Assembly (NCBI GenBank): GCA_004352715.1
Contig: SCFE01000010.1
Location: 2,543,519-2,607,518, forward strand
Length of the DNA: 64,000 bases
From: Hofstenia miamia
Lineage: Eukaryota; Xenacoelomorpha; Acoela
Direction: 5' to 3'
Under the pieces are notes generated by a model, which was not told the DNA's origin, searched no databases, and saw only the letters and a program-made list of their open reading frames with translations. Below, in pieces: positions 1 to 11,069 of the stretch; position 1 is the first letter of the stretch, and each line of letters begins with the position of its first letter. The translations under genes were made by a program, and so were the position numbers.

Positions 1-483
1 TGTTTACCACAATGGCATGGTAGAAAATATTTTTATAATCAATAAATTTTTATTACATATACGGAACATATATTGGGTTTCAAGAAAATTGTTAACTTAT
101 CTCTAAAGTGATATATTACATTTTGTTTCTATAATAGGTGAATTGGTAGACAATTTGATTAGATAAATTTTAAAGATAAGATGTCGCAAAACAGCTTCGA
201 GCAAATACCAAATATGAAGTTGTTTCCCATTTGTAATAGTACATTGCACATAAATGCTAACAATTAAATTGCTTCCCATTTTAAATGCTTGCACCCAGCA
301 TAAGTGTGTTCGATTGTATTGAAAACCAACAAAAAATAATTTGTGGTTTATTTTAAAATCTGTTTTTGAATATTACAAAATGTTTCTACCGGCTAATGTA
401 TTGTTTGGGGTTTTAGTTACCTTTACGATGCTACACAAACATGGTCGTCGCGTTTTTATCATGATCAACTTTTTAATTGCAGC
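1..483. other. AT-rich stretch, no gene recognised
   Basis: Only AT-rich sequence with short hydrophobic ORFs of the kind expected by chance at this composition. I see no motif, repeat end or splice structure that would support a gene. Confidence 0.5.
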
Positions 484-605
484 TTGCAATTTGATATTTA
501 TTGCAAGTCATTTTATTCAATTACTATTGTCACATATCATATGTTCTACATACATTTCACTACCATTGACTATATTTTACATAATGCCCATTATGCCCAT
601 AAGTA
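484..605 (+). repeat. Interspersed repeat, copy 1 (pair with 16262-16373)
   Basis: This stretch shares a run of diverged similarity with 16262-16373. Both contain a 'cttgcaatttg' start, a 'ttatt-aatt-ctattg/ttattaccaca' middle and an 'attttacataatgsccattat' end, in the same order and orientation. The similarity stops abruptly on both sides in both copies, as expected of two old copies of one interspersed family. I cannot name the family, and no terminal repeats are visible. Confidence 0.45.
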
Positions 606-647
606 TTGATGAAATTGAAAATAGGGTCATTATGAATGGATGGTTAA

Positions 648-865
648 CGAATTTTACCCTTCCATGTGTTGCCATAACATAAATGGCCTCACCGAATTTA
701 TGAAAGATACTAGAACTTTAAATTTAACCACTACAAGCTCCAGCATTTGCTATTGCCTATACTGAAATATTTCAATTGAACCATTTTGCGGTTCGTGTTA
801 AACTAAATTTTCGTGTTTATAGTGAGACGAGGTATTCGAATATCAGTGATGGACTAGCATGATGT
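648..865 (+). repeat. 218-bp direct duplication flanking a gap, copy 1
   Basis: The block from 'cgaattttaccc' to 'agcatgatgt' occurs again at 992-1209 with a constant offset of 344 bp and no difference that I can see. The two copies are separated by about 100 bp of unique sequence plus a 21-N gap. A perfect pair touching a gap is more likely an unmerged contig overlap or two haplotypes than an old genomic duplication. Confidence 0.85.
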
Positions 866-970
866 TAGTGTTAATCATACACAAAAATGATAATTAATAA
901 AATCTATTGGATAAACCCAGGGTTGCACTGTTTTAAACAAGGAGGAAAAAACAGGTTTAAAACATCTTGG

Positions 971-991
971 NNNNNNNNNNNNNNNNNNNNN
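971..991. other. Assembly gap (21 N)
   Basis: A run of 21 N immediately before the second copy of the 218-bp duplicated block. Confidence 1.
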
Positions 992-1209
992 CGAATTTTA
1001 CCCTTCCATGTGTTGCCATAACATAAATGGCCTCACCGAATTTATGAAAGATACTAGAACTTTAAATTTAACCACTACAAGCTCCAGCATTTGCTATTGC
1101 CTATACTGAAATATTTCAATTGAACCATTTTGCGGTTCGTGTTAAACTAAATTTTCGTGTTTATAGTGAGACGAGGTATTCGAATATCAGTGATGGACTA
1201 GCATGATGT
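992..1209 (+). repeat. 218-bp direct duplication, copy 2
   Basis: Repeats 648-865 base for base as far as I can read. It starts on the first base after the gap, which supports an assembly explanation. Confidence 0.85.
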
Positions 1210-1589
1210 GCTGTTTCACCTTAATAAATATGCAAGCAATCTCTATGAAAAACTTTGCAAACAACATTAAGAAAACGGATCAAATCGGGTCACCGTGTCA
1301 TTCCATTTACAATTTTACCGAATTTTGCTGGATAACTTAGACTCGGTTATGATTCTGGTAGCTCATACAGATTTTCATATGAATCTATTAACCCTTATGG
1401 GAGCGACTTAAACCGCATGTCTAATTCGGTAAATTAGCATAAATTGTCTATTACTTAATGCTGCTACATATTTCAAATAATGACATCCCGTTGCCCTTGG
1501 AAACTCAAAGACCTTCACTGATATTGACATATACTATGCATTTAATAGCTATTTTTCGTCTATTTTTATACGGCTGTACTATGTGCAGC

Positions 1590-2285
1590 TTTCTCTGCGT
1601 CATTAGTGAATGAGCTGACAGACGACCTTGATATAATTCTCGAACAATTAGACAAGTGTAAATATTCCAGCTGTGGTCCTGATCCTATTCCCAATCAATT
1701 GCAGAAAAGTTAGGCTGGTCACTAGCTATTCACAACTTGAATCTATTTCGAAATGTCATTAAAACATGATCTTATCCAGATAATTGCAAAGTTGGCATGT
1801 AGCACCGCTACATAAGAAGACAGACAAGAAATATCAGAAATTATCGATAGTCAGTATATTATCGAAGATGTTACTGCCACTTGAGTAAATTATCCTAAAG
1901 CGCGTATACAATGTCGTTACCAGTAAGAACAACAGCGCAGGATCGTTTGTGAGCAATCGTTCGCTGATATTACTTGATGTGGTACATAAAAATGAAGTTA
2001 GTCATGTATTATGCCTTGATTTTAGCAAGCCCTTAATCGAATTTAACACAAAATACTTATAAAGTAAATGCATTCATTTTTGGAAGGCGCGAAGACCAAG
2101 GATCGTGCTTTTCGCCCTTGTTTTTTTGAATTTTCATAAATGATCTACTTGATGTCTGCCTTTCAACAATGTTTTTAATATTTCCTGATGATCTTAAGCC
2201 CATTAGAAAGGATTTAAACAATTTAGCCGCTGACACTCGATACTCTATAAAATGGAGTCTTGAGTAATGAATGTTGATAAGCCAA
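1590..2285 (+). pseudogene. Decayed LINE reverse transcriptase fragment
   Basis: Three RT landmarks of non-LTR retrotransposons can be read on the plus strand in changing frames. They are a 'KCKYSSCGPDPIP' block (about 1651-1689; compare the 'GPDGIP' fingers motif), a 'CLDFSK' motif-A-like block (about 2009-2029, catalytic Asp present), and an 'FPDDLK' block (2181-2198) standing for the 'FADDxK' catalytic motif with Ala replaced by Pro. Many stops and shifts lie between them. Endonuclease and ORF1 are not visible. This is a 5'-truncated, long-dead Jockey/CR1-like copy; the clade assignment is only a guess. Confidence 0.7.
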
Positions 2286-2559
2286 CCTGATCTCCACTCC
2301 TCATCTATTATCAGTAAATCTTTTCTTATCAAGTTGGCAGAATCAATAATATAAAATGATGTTGTAGTATCGACAAATCTGGGTTGGTTCTCACATATCA
2401 AGACTAGATTGGAAATTGCTAATGACATGCAGTTAAGATCAAAGCGTAACATTTCAATTGGAACTAGTAACTCAAATACAGTTAACTTTGTATAAAACAA
2501 TGGTTTTGTAAATTTATCACATTTACTTCTTCTATTTGATATACTAATGAATACCAATT

Positions 2560-2790
2560 GTTTTCTATACTAATGTCCAATAACGTAAATCAAGGACGTG
2601 GCCACCAGCGGGATTGGGGGAGTCGAAAAAATGACAGTTCTTTACAAATGAGATGTTCCTTTCGCCCATGGTTCTGCTTGATCTTCATAAATAAAAACCA
2701 TCACTTGATATTCCGAGCAAACACTCAATTTTACATTTCTTTTCATCACTCCGGGTATCATCGTCAATTAACACAAATCAATCAATAAAT
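2560..2790 (+). pseudogene. Possible second RT motif fragment
   Basis: The stretch around 2650-2700 reads 'FRPWFCLIFIN' in one frame, resembling the 'GPLLFLIFINDL' block of LINE RTs. It is also similar at DNA level to 2098-2145 ('cttttcgccc...ttttcataaatgat'). It may be a partial duplicate of the remnant just upstream or a second copy. There is no catalytic motif, so the call is weak. Confidence 0.3.
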
Positions 2791-2799
2791 TACTATTGA

Positions 2800-4380
2800 A
2801 AAACCTTATAAATAGTAATGTAATTTGTTCAATAATTATTTTCTGACGAGGGCTAGTAGATCCGAAACAATTTACATTTAATTTAATTCTTTTATTTTCG
2901 TCAGTATATACTGAATATATATATCATACTCATCCTACCAATGAAATGTAAACTAAAATTCTAAAGAAAACCATAGGTCCCTGCTTATGAGCTATTTTAG
3001 TACCTCCCAGATGTTTTTACTGGCCACAGCCCAGACCTACATAACAATTTATGTGAACAAGTGAAGCTTGCAATATAGCCATTGCGGATCTGCTAGAATT
3101 AGGAAAGTACTCTACGTAATTCAAAATTTGTATTCAAGGTGAACCATCTGTTTTAGTTATTTTGCAGTGGTAATAAAAGACAAAAATAGAATTGAATGTA
3201 TGATTTTGCCATGTAGTCACTAATTACATTTAAAATTGGGACATTTACAATAAAAGTACTGTAATAAAAAGAAAATAATTATTTTTTTCTAGTAAATGTT
3301 AATCATTTATCAAACATGACATTTAAAACGTAATACTTAATTCTCATCTATGACTTTCCAACAATAATTATACTTTTTGCTAATTTCAATGCGAATTATT
3401 CATTATATGTATTATTTATATATATATATATATATATATTATAATATGTATTATAATCAAGAAAATTTATAATTTACAATAGATTTTTGCAATGATTGTT
3501 ATTCAATGATGATGTTCGCCTTAAATTTTCAAACACAGAGTGTCAGAGTGATCGCCGGGTCGGTGGCTCACCGGGACTCTACTAGTATTCAGTTTAAGAG
3601 TATAATGTTTATTAAAAAATAAATAGGTGCAAAGGCTCCCTTACTGCTTACCTTACTTACCTAGAAAAGCGCAACATGTGGGTGTTAAATCTGTTTGACA
3701 ATGAGTGAATAATATCAAAATGAAATTCAATCGAAAAATCGCATGGTCCTTCCAGTTCGCGGGCAGAATAGATCTTATTGCGTCAAATGCGAATACACTC
3801 GAAGCGCAAATTATGGCAGCCGATGCTATAAAAATTTCATACATATAGTCTCATTTATTAACTTTTAACTATGTCGGATCAATGGTTCACAGGGCCTGAA
3901 GATGTGATCCGGCGATGACTCTCAAAGTGTTTATCTTTCAATAAAGAATATGGATTTACTAGTTATGACAACTACATGCAAACTGCATTTGTTATGTAAA
4001 ACCAAGTATTACGTTACTAAATATGTATTGAACGTCAGTATTTTAACCTTAACCTTAAACAGCCTGGCGTCCTTTTTAAAAGTCCAACCGTTTTTCCACA
4101 TTTACAAAGAATTTTCTCCAAGACTATTTCCAAATTTGAAATCTTGGTGCACAGGTAGGTCTAATGGAGAACATACTTTAATTCAATGTTGAAAATTTCT
4201 ATTAAACCTCCTTGCTGTGACAGAGGTTGTTAAAAACATTAACAAGTTTTCTTTGAAAATTGCGAATTTTTGAAAAAGATTTAAATTCTCTCCATACCTA
4301 GTGTTCAGGTATTTAGAAAGGTTTTGAGCTTCTGGAGGCAACAAAGAACTTTGACTGTTTCTTAATATGTGCAAAGATAT
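2800..4380. other. No gene recognised; (TA)n at about 3416-3439
   Basis: AT-rich sequence with one short TA microsatellite. A GC-richer island near 3545-3590 ('gatcgccgggtcggtggctcaccgg') stands out from its surroundings. It may be part of a short interspersed element, but I could not pair it with another copy here. Confidence 0.5.
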
Positions 4381-4384
4381 TCCA

Positions 4385-4480
4385 AACCTATTGAGGCATG
4401 CGGTGCGCAAAGTCAGAGGTCGCGGGGTCGAAGCTCTTGCGAATGGAGTATTCGAACAATGGCACGCCTCGCTCAGAGGG
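4385..4480 (-). repeat. SINE-like short repeat, copy 1
   Basis: On the minus strand this reads 'GCTTCGACCCCGCGACCTCTGACTTTGCGCACC...' in pieces. It aligns with the minus strand of 15895-15990 through the shared 'CCTCTGACTTT' core, followed by a GC-rich arm and a 'TTCAATGTG/CTCAATAGG' end. The 'GGGGTCGAAGC' on the plus strand resembles a tRNA-type B box, so a tRNA-derived SINE is possible. The short aligned length keeps confidence low. Confidence 0.35.
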
Positions 4481-4559
4481 CGCCGGATCACGGATTTGTA
4501 ACCAAAAATAGGAGACTCTCCTCTATCACATGCTGCTTTCAGATTGAGCACAACTTTAT

Positions 4560-5460
4560 TAGTTTTTGAGCTATTAGCGTTTAAAATTTCTGTATAGGAT
4601 CATTAAAAAAATTTTCAAAAATCCCCAGGCTGTTTAAGATTAATAGCAAAACGGTCGACGAAATTCGAAACTTAGTTTTGCAAAACAATGAAAATGAATT
4701 AAAACTTTGAACTTCATTGTTAATTAAACTTCTACATTTACTGCTATTTGTTGAATAATTTTTATAAATATTAGTGTTAACAAGGAAACTGCCCGTGCTA
4801 TGCACGGGGATTTCAATAAGCTATATTAAATATTTAATAAATGAATAAACTTTTTACAAACCATATGCTGTTTTTTTTAATATTTTAGGAACGAAATAAT
4901 TAATAAATGTGATCATACATTGGTAAAATGATTTTTTCTCACAATTGTAGCATATGACACTCCTTAATTAACAATTTAACATTGTTAGCACATTCAAAGT
5001 ATGGTAACACCTAATGCAAAAGAGTGTATAGAATCACAACAAAATCGAGTCCATTATTGTAGTATTATAGATATAACAAATTTAATCATTAAAATCTTAA
5101 TGTAAAATAAAGAAATACATAGCGAAATGCTTAAACGTGACCAAAGAATATTTTCTGGACCACGATTGGACGAGAAAAGAACTAACCACATCAGTACAGG
5201 AAAATATTAAAATGAAACAATAATCGAAGTAATATTTTAAACTATTTAAGAACCGGGAAACGAAACCTGAAATGTTTCGTAGCATCCCACCATATTACCT
5301 TTTAACAATATCATATAAGAAATTAGTTGGGATGTGATAACTTCGAATTAATTAAGTTTTTGTATTAGTTTGGTAGTGCAAGTGGATGCGGTTTATAGGT
5401 TGAAAAACTCAGGGGGATTTAAGATATTTATTAATTTTTCATTTTATTGACTGGAATTCA
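4560..5460. other. No gene recognised
   Basis: AT-rich sequence. Short ORFs on the minus strand (for example 5097-5285) show no family motif and no splice signals in useful places. Confidence 0.5.
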
Positions 5461-5463
5461 ATG

Positions 5464-5497
<34 letters not shown>

Positions 5498-5668
5498 CTG
5501 TATTAAAAAAATATTGTTTGAATTCACTAAAACTTGAGTAATCTGATTAGTNNNNNNNNNNNNNNNNNNNNNNNNNNNNNNNNNNNNNNNNNNNNNNNNN
5601 NNNTATATATATATCTGTATTAAAAAAATATTGTTTGAATTCACTAAAACTTGAGTAATCTGATTAGT
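5464..5668. repeat. (TA)n microsatellite and duplicated gap flanks
   Basis: A TA run (5464-5495) is followed by a 55-bp block (5497-5551), then 52 N (5552-5603), then a short TA run and the same 55-bp block again (5614-5668, offset 117). The duplicated flank suggests that the two contig ends overlap across the microsatellite and were not merged. Confidence 0.85.
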
Positions 5669-6171
5669 GTGAGTTAAGACTAGTTGTCTGCTGGGCAGAC
5701 TCTGCTCTGAGATTGAGCCTATAGTATCAATTTACATTTAAAATGGACAAGTTTTAAATATTGCTCTATTTTTAACTAGAATATTTTGTTTCGCAAGTAA
5801 ATTATATTTTGAAAGTCTCCTAAGTACACTTTTCTAGAGCATTTCATAGATTGCATCATGTTGTCACAAAAGAGTTCTTCGAGCATTTGTCTCTTGGACT
5901 AATATTGTTCATGAAAGTATTTGGAAGGTGATTATGTCTTACCTATCTCACAACTAGTGATTTGCAGAGAGTTTTAATTTTCATTTGTACCAGACTGATA
6001 AGGTTGTGTATATTAACACAAAATTGTTTTTCAAAAGGATATCGTTAATGATTTTTGGTTCTACTGTAAGGCCAATTCCTGTAAGTCCATTTTTTAATCT
6101 AAGTTTATGGAAGTTCAAACGACATATTTAAGAGCTATTGATAGTATAATTGTTTTGTAACCACCATGCAA

Positions 6172-6540
6172 GAGAGATACCAAATATGGTAGCTATAAAG
6201 AGTGGTCGTTATAAAAATCGTCGGCATAAACTTCCTGAGGTTTAGTTTTCAGTTTTTTGATGGTTAGAAAAATAGATAAGATAGTTAAAAATATTAGTGT
6301 AGTTAACAAATACTCCTAATGATAAGTAATTTTTGAACTGCAGTAAAAATCTGAAAGCAAACATGAATAAAATTTAACAGTCGCAATTCCAAAATGCCTT
6401 TATAAAATAATGTTTCCTTTATCGGAACAAATTTGGCCATTTTAAAGCAAGTTTATTGCATTGGAAGGCAGGGGAATTTATTTTGGTCGTTATAAACAAA
6501 TGTTCGGTATAAGGGAGGTCGTTATAAAGCAATTCCACTG
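6172..6540. mobile_element. Pogo/Tigger-like terminal fragment
   Basis: The right end reads, on the minus strand, 'CAGTGGAATTGCTTTATAAC' followed by GACC, with a TA dinucleotide outside (6541-6542). This matches the general form of pogo/Tigger termini (CAGTGGAA-C-TC..TTATAACGA). 'GGTCGTTATAAA' recurs at about 6203, 6485 and 6518. No clear matching left terminus was found, so this is either a one-sided remnant or a MITE with a decayed left end. It has no coding capacity. Confidence 0.5.
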
Positions 6541-6542
6541 TA

Positions 6543-7340
6543 TTAAACTCTGTTCATTTTGTTGCTTTATATTATTTTAAGGAAATTCTTTGTTGTGCAA
6601 ACTCATGATGAGAATTTTTTCTCTATCAAATTGATATGTCAACCATTTGAGAATAATCGGCTTAACATTGATGAGTAAAAATGCAAAGAGAAATTAGGTA
6701 AGAATATCACATAATCAACAAAGGTTAACTTTAGCCGATGAATTTGTCTCCTAAGCACTGTGACTAAACATGATTGAAGAGATTTTACAGTTTTGACTGA
6801 AAATGCTTAACTTTGTAATTGCATTATTGGGAAATACTTGAGAGTTCTAATCTCAATTTCAAAATCTATTAAATATTTGTGACAGAAATTATCAGCATTT
6901 AATCAGACAATTTGCTTTAAAAAGGACATATTTATGAAGCTTACTGTTGCTACATCAATTTATGATTTAATTTACTTGCAGCGATTGTGTCTTTCACTTC
7001 AAGGTTTATCTTAGCTTGATATTAGTTAAAGAGAATTAAATTGAGCAATAAAAAATAATGGCATATGGGTTTTTAATTTTTATCACAGTAGGAATGCCAA
7101 AGATATGAACTCAAATTATAATTTTAAAGGAGATCAACTTACAAATGAAAATAATAAAAAAAATATTAATAAGATTCATGTCGGAAAATCAATCAGAGAT
7201 AATCTAATACGAGTACACACAATGATTGTGTTTTGACTAATTTTTTTAAATTGGGTATGTTTAATTCAGATGGAATGTTGAGTGCGAGGAATGAAAATGT
7301 TGATGAAATATTAATAATTTAAATCTACTTCATGGCTTAA
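6543..7340. other. No gene recognised; probably 3' flank or UTR of LINE-A
   Basis: AT-rich sequence. Its right part may hold the degraded 3' untranslated region of the minus-strand LINE that begins at 7345, but no poly(A) tail, terminal repeat or target duplication could be fixed. Confidence 0.4.
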
Positions 7341-7573
7341 AAGTTTGTTGAGGCAAAGAGATCTGAAATTTCTATATACAAAGAAATTGGCAAGATGTTC
7401 AGTTTTAATAGTCTTTCTTTATAATTTCCAAGTGGTAATATCCATTGTGTACAGCGTCTTTGCAGATTTCAAGTTTGTTAAGATTCGACGATTTGCAATA
7501 TCATATTTGAGAAGCGTAAGTCAGTTTGGATTTTATCAGTGTGTATATATATGTATTTTTGTTTGAAGATTGG

Positions 7574-8760
7574 TCACCAAGGAATATTACGCAAGATAAA
7601 GGAATGTATAATTAGCTGCCTTAATCTTGTTATGGCCTTTCCATAACAGATTTTTAGAGATATAAACTCCAAGGTCTTTAACAGAATCTGATGAATTTTA
7701 GTATTTTCCATTATTTGAATCGAGCTTGAATCCTGTAAAGAAAATAATTGAAATTTATTAACATTGAACTTCAATTCATTGTTATAGGCCCAATTTTGAA
7801 TGACATCAAAATCTTCTTCAATTAGTGATAGAGATGTAAAGGACAATTTAATATCATCTGCAAAAATGTAAGGAATAGTATTTAAACCAAATTTTGGTAG
7901 ATCCTTGATATAAGCTATAAATAGTAATGGCCCCAATATTGACCCTTGTGGAACTCTACTTGGAACATTTCGCTAATTAGATGGTATTCCATTAACAATA
8001 ACTTTTTGCTTACGCTCAGATAAATAAGATGATAGCAATTTCATCAAATTTATTGGGATATTGAACGCTTCAAGTTTTGGAGCAATTTGAAATGATTTTA
8101 CTTTGTCAAAAGCCTGAGCGAAGTCAATGTACAAAACAAACGCGGGAGAATTTTCATCCCATGCTGAGTAAAGTTTTTCAATATGAATTAATAGTTGTGT
8201 TATTGTAGATCAGCTTTTGAAGAATTCATGCTGAAAAGAAGAGCTAGATTCCATGATGATAGGAGATAAAATATCGTAAAGAATCTTTTCAAAGGCCAAT
8301 GATAGTTTTGGTAGAATACTGGTAGAGAGGTAATTAGTAATGATATTTGTAGATCCTGACTTATGAATTGGAAATATATTACTTAATTTTCATTCAGAAG
8401 GATAAACACAAGTAGTTTTTACGGATTGAAACAACTTTATCACATGTGGAACAAGCAAATTAGCATATAGATGTGTAAAAAATGTCCAGGAAGGTTGTCT
8501 ATCACATCCATGAGGCTTTAATAATTTGAAAGATTTAATTACATTAATGAGAGATAGTTCTACAAAATAAGTTTGAGAAGAAGATCTAGTAGGTCTGTAT
8601 ACACTATCATTCATTGGAGAAGAATAAATCGAATGGAAGTAATCACTAAATAATTCAGCACATTTAAATGCATTGCATGCTTGCTTACCATTTAATTTCA
8701 TTGGAAGTGGGAGAAATTTCGAGGAAAGCGTTCTTAACGATTTATAGCATTGATAAATAT
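7574..8760 (-). pseudogene. LINE-A reverse transcriptase domain
   Basis: Motifs appear in family order on the minus strand. An N-terminal block 'LLKPHGCD' (about 8520-8500) stands where 'SPGPDGIP' is usual. Motif A 'VLYIDFAQAFDKV' lies at 8100-8138. The 'VPQGSILGPLLFIAYIKDL' block spans about 7955-7897. The catalytic 'FADDIKL' is at about 7864-7845. After it comes the thumb-like 'WAYNNELKFNVNKFQLF'. Both catalytic Asp of FADD and the motif-A Asp are kept. At least two stops interrupt the region between 8389 and 7937. The C-terminal tail probably continues to about 7345 in degraded form. Confidence 0.85.
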
Positions 8761-8879
8761 CACCAAGTGAAAACGATTTTATATATGATTTTGTCTAATT
8801 CTATAGATTTATAAAGTTCACTAATTGAATAGTTTAAGTTGTTCAAATTTACTAATGAATTTTAGGATTGTATTTTCTT

Positions 8880-9990
8880 CTAACATTGTTTGCTTTTCTC
8901 AATAGATGCATTGAATGAGAGCTCATATAAGCTGGAGTTGTTTTTTAAGCGTTTTCTTGGAACATACATAGATATTATAGAAAATAGATCTTGATGCCAA
9001 TATTTTATAAAGTTTGGGTCATCTAGTGGAAACTTAAATGAAAATAAAGACATTGCTAAAGCTAATTGTAATTCGTCCTTGTTTGCTGAAAAGAATGAAA
9101 ATGGAGAGTCATTATGGGTCGTATATAAGTCATACAGTTGGAATTTACTATTGCCTACATCTAGACTAAAATAAATAATTGAATAATCAGAAAAACTTTC
9201 TGTTGGACTGATAACATTCAGTATAGAAACTATATGGTTGTTGCATAATATGACGTCTAGAGTATTACCATTGACACGAGTAGAGAAGTCAATAAATTGA
9301 GTTAAACCAGTTTCAATAAAATAATCGAGTAATTCAAAGTTAAATTGGTGAATGCAACTCATTTGTATCCAATCAGCATCAGGAAAATTTAAATCGCCCC
9401 AGATCAAAACAATTGATTTAGATATAGAATATTGGTTTAGATATGATTCAAATTTTCTCTTAATGTGATTAAGTGACTGAATTGTAGTATCAATGTCTAG
9501 ACGATACGATGATGAAAAGGGCGGAAGATATATGCACATATGAATTACACAAACTGAAGTTTATACGATAATACTGCATGCGAAATCAATATTTTTTGTG
9601 TTTTCAACTAAAATAAATGAGACCGGATTTTCGCAGATGATAGCACAACCACCATGATTTATTTACTTTTACGAGAAATGCTTGCTGTTAATAAATAAAA
9701 TGGGCCTAGAAAAATATTTTCAGTAGAAAAATATTTTCAGACACATAATAGTCAAACCAAGTTTTGGTAACTATAATTATTTCACTTTGCGATGATAATC
9801 TAATCAGTCCATTTGAATAGGAACTTCAATCCAATATTTGAACAGTCTTAAGTTTTTCATTCGAAAAGCAGATTTTTCAACACCCGAATTAATTAATTCA
9901 TATCTTTTTTAAGGATATGTTTTTCAAGATTTCTATTTTCTAGACTAAGTCCTCCTTTAATATAAATACGTAGTGGGGAATAATAAACAA
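8880..9990 (-). pseudogene. LINE-A APE-type endonuclease domain
   Basis: An open segment (9539-8880) contains 'IWGDLNFPDADW' (9404-9369), the 'GDFN' metal-binding block of AP-endonuclease-like LINE nucleases. It is followed by 'NTLDVILCN' and 'SDYSIIYFSL' at the position of the family's 'SDHxxI' block. The invariant catalytic His is therefore Tyr here. Upstream, more degraded pieces read 'TKTWFDYYVSE' and 'HGGCAIICENPVS', equivalent to the 'ITETWL' and 'GGGVAI' blocks. The enzyme would nick target DNA for target-primed reverse transcription; with the His-to-Tyr change and upstream stops this copy is dead. Confidence 0.85.
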
Positions 9991-10000
9991 GTTTTGGAGC

Positions 10001-10362
10001 CAGACTTGTCAACGAGCCGAGCCGAGCCGAGCCGAGCCGAGCCGAGCTTGAGCACATTATTTGATATACAACGAGCCCAAAATGAGCCTCTTTTAGGGAA
10101 ATCAGTTTATAGTTCTGCTTGTTAATTTGATTATGCAGATTTTTCTTATTTTTTGCAGTCAGTATGCCTTTCCTATAATCTTATTTATAAAATGTTTATT
10201 AAATAATAGGAAGAGCTATGTAAAATTCTTTGAGCACAATATTTTTAAAAAAATACGAGCTAAAACGAGCCTCATTCAAAGATTTTATGTGGCGAGCCGA
10301 ATCGAACTTACACAAAATTTAAACGAGCCGAGCTTGGAAATGTCGGCTCGTTGATAAGTCTG
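10001..10362. mobile_element. hAT MITE with GAGCC tandem run
   Basis: The termini are inverted repeats: left 'CAGACTTGTCAACGAGCCGA' and right, on the minus strand, 'CAGACTTATCAACGAGCCGA'. The flanks are 8-bp target duplications, 'tttggagc' (9993-10000) and 'gttggagc' (10363-10370), with one mismatch. Eight-bp duplications and CAG-type ends are hAT hallmarks. Just inside the left end is a 5-bp tandem run (CGAGC/GAGCC unit, about six copies, 10013-10047). The element has no transposase and sits inside the coding region of LINE-A, so it is younger than that copy. Confidence 0.9.
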
Positions 10363-10559
10363 GTTGGAGCATTAGAAAGAATCAGACGTTGTGTCCAGAT
10401 ATTGCCAACATCAAAAAGAATGGATTTTGATTTATCATTAGAAAATTTTCCAAATCTACTAGCATTTAGAATAAAAGAAAAATGAATACTTAGAAAGTTA
10501 AACATATTTTTATATGATTTTTATCATGAATTGAGCCTCTGGGATGCCATAAATAATTT

Positions 10560-11064
10560 TTCTTTTTTGATGTTCAGGATAAACCAAATTTGTGTGATGA
10601 GCGCAATTGATTTTGCTAGTACTAACACTAGAAGAGGAACTTACATTTTCTAGTTCCACTTTTATTTCTTCATTGATTTTCTTGAAGTCTTCTTCTAGTT
10701 TAAGTAGATTTGAGCGTTTTTCATTGATTTCTTTGCAGGTGTTTTTAAGTTATAATTCAGTTCTTTAACAGAATCTTTCAAAAGGTTTTCTACGTAAGGC
10801 ACTTTTTTCGCAATGTCATTATCTGAGGCTTTGCTTGATAGAAGTATATCTCGGTTCCCATTATCAACACATTTCGAGCAAAGAGTAATAAAATGATTTG
10901 ATGGCTTCAAGGCAATTAGTGCACTTTTGAGGTAGATGCAACATAATATGACAATAGGCACAATCCAATTTTTTATTATTATCATCAATTTCTTTGTCAC
11001 ATGTGTTGCATAATGATTTAATGTTTAACATTATTATTATATAAGTGTGTATGCTACTTAACAT
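10560..11064 (-). pseudogene. LINE-A ORF1 remnant with zinc finger
   Basis: The minus strand encodes 'CNTCDKEIDDNNKKLDCAYC' followed by 'H..L' and a further 'CTNC', spaced like the PHD/RING-type fingers that begin the ORF1 of some Jockey- and CR1-group LINEs. A downstream overlapping frame holds a Lys/Asp-rich stretch ('VENLLKDSVKELN') with coiled-coil character. The two pieces are in different frames, so at least one indel separates them. ORF1 proteins of LINEs bind RNA and assemble the RNP; here the function is lost. A LINE-E ORF1 at 60.1 kb has a comparable finger. Confidence 0.65.
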
Positions 11065-11069
11065 GTTAT

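Larger units (their letters stand above)
7345..11064 (-). mobile_element. LINE-A: non-LTR retrotransposon, degraded
   Basis: Read on the minus strand the order is ORF1-like zinc finger (about 11060-10560), endonuclease (about 9990-8880) and reverse transcriptase (about 8760-7570), which is the standard order of an APE-type LINE. The EN-coding part is split by a hAT MITE at 10001-10362. Stops and frameshifts are scattered through all parts, so it cannot encode an active protein. The PHD-like ORF1 and the 'FADDIKL' type of active site suggest a Jockey/CR1-group element; the exact clade would need a tree. Confidence 0.85.

Noticed and set aside
341-682. 113-residue hydrophobic ORF on plus
   Set aside because: Rich in Phe/Ile/Leu as expected from AT-rich DNA, overlaps a repeat (484-605) and the duplicated block; no family motif.
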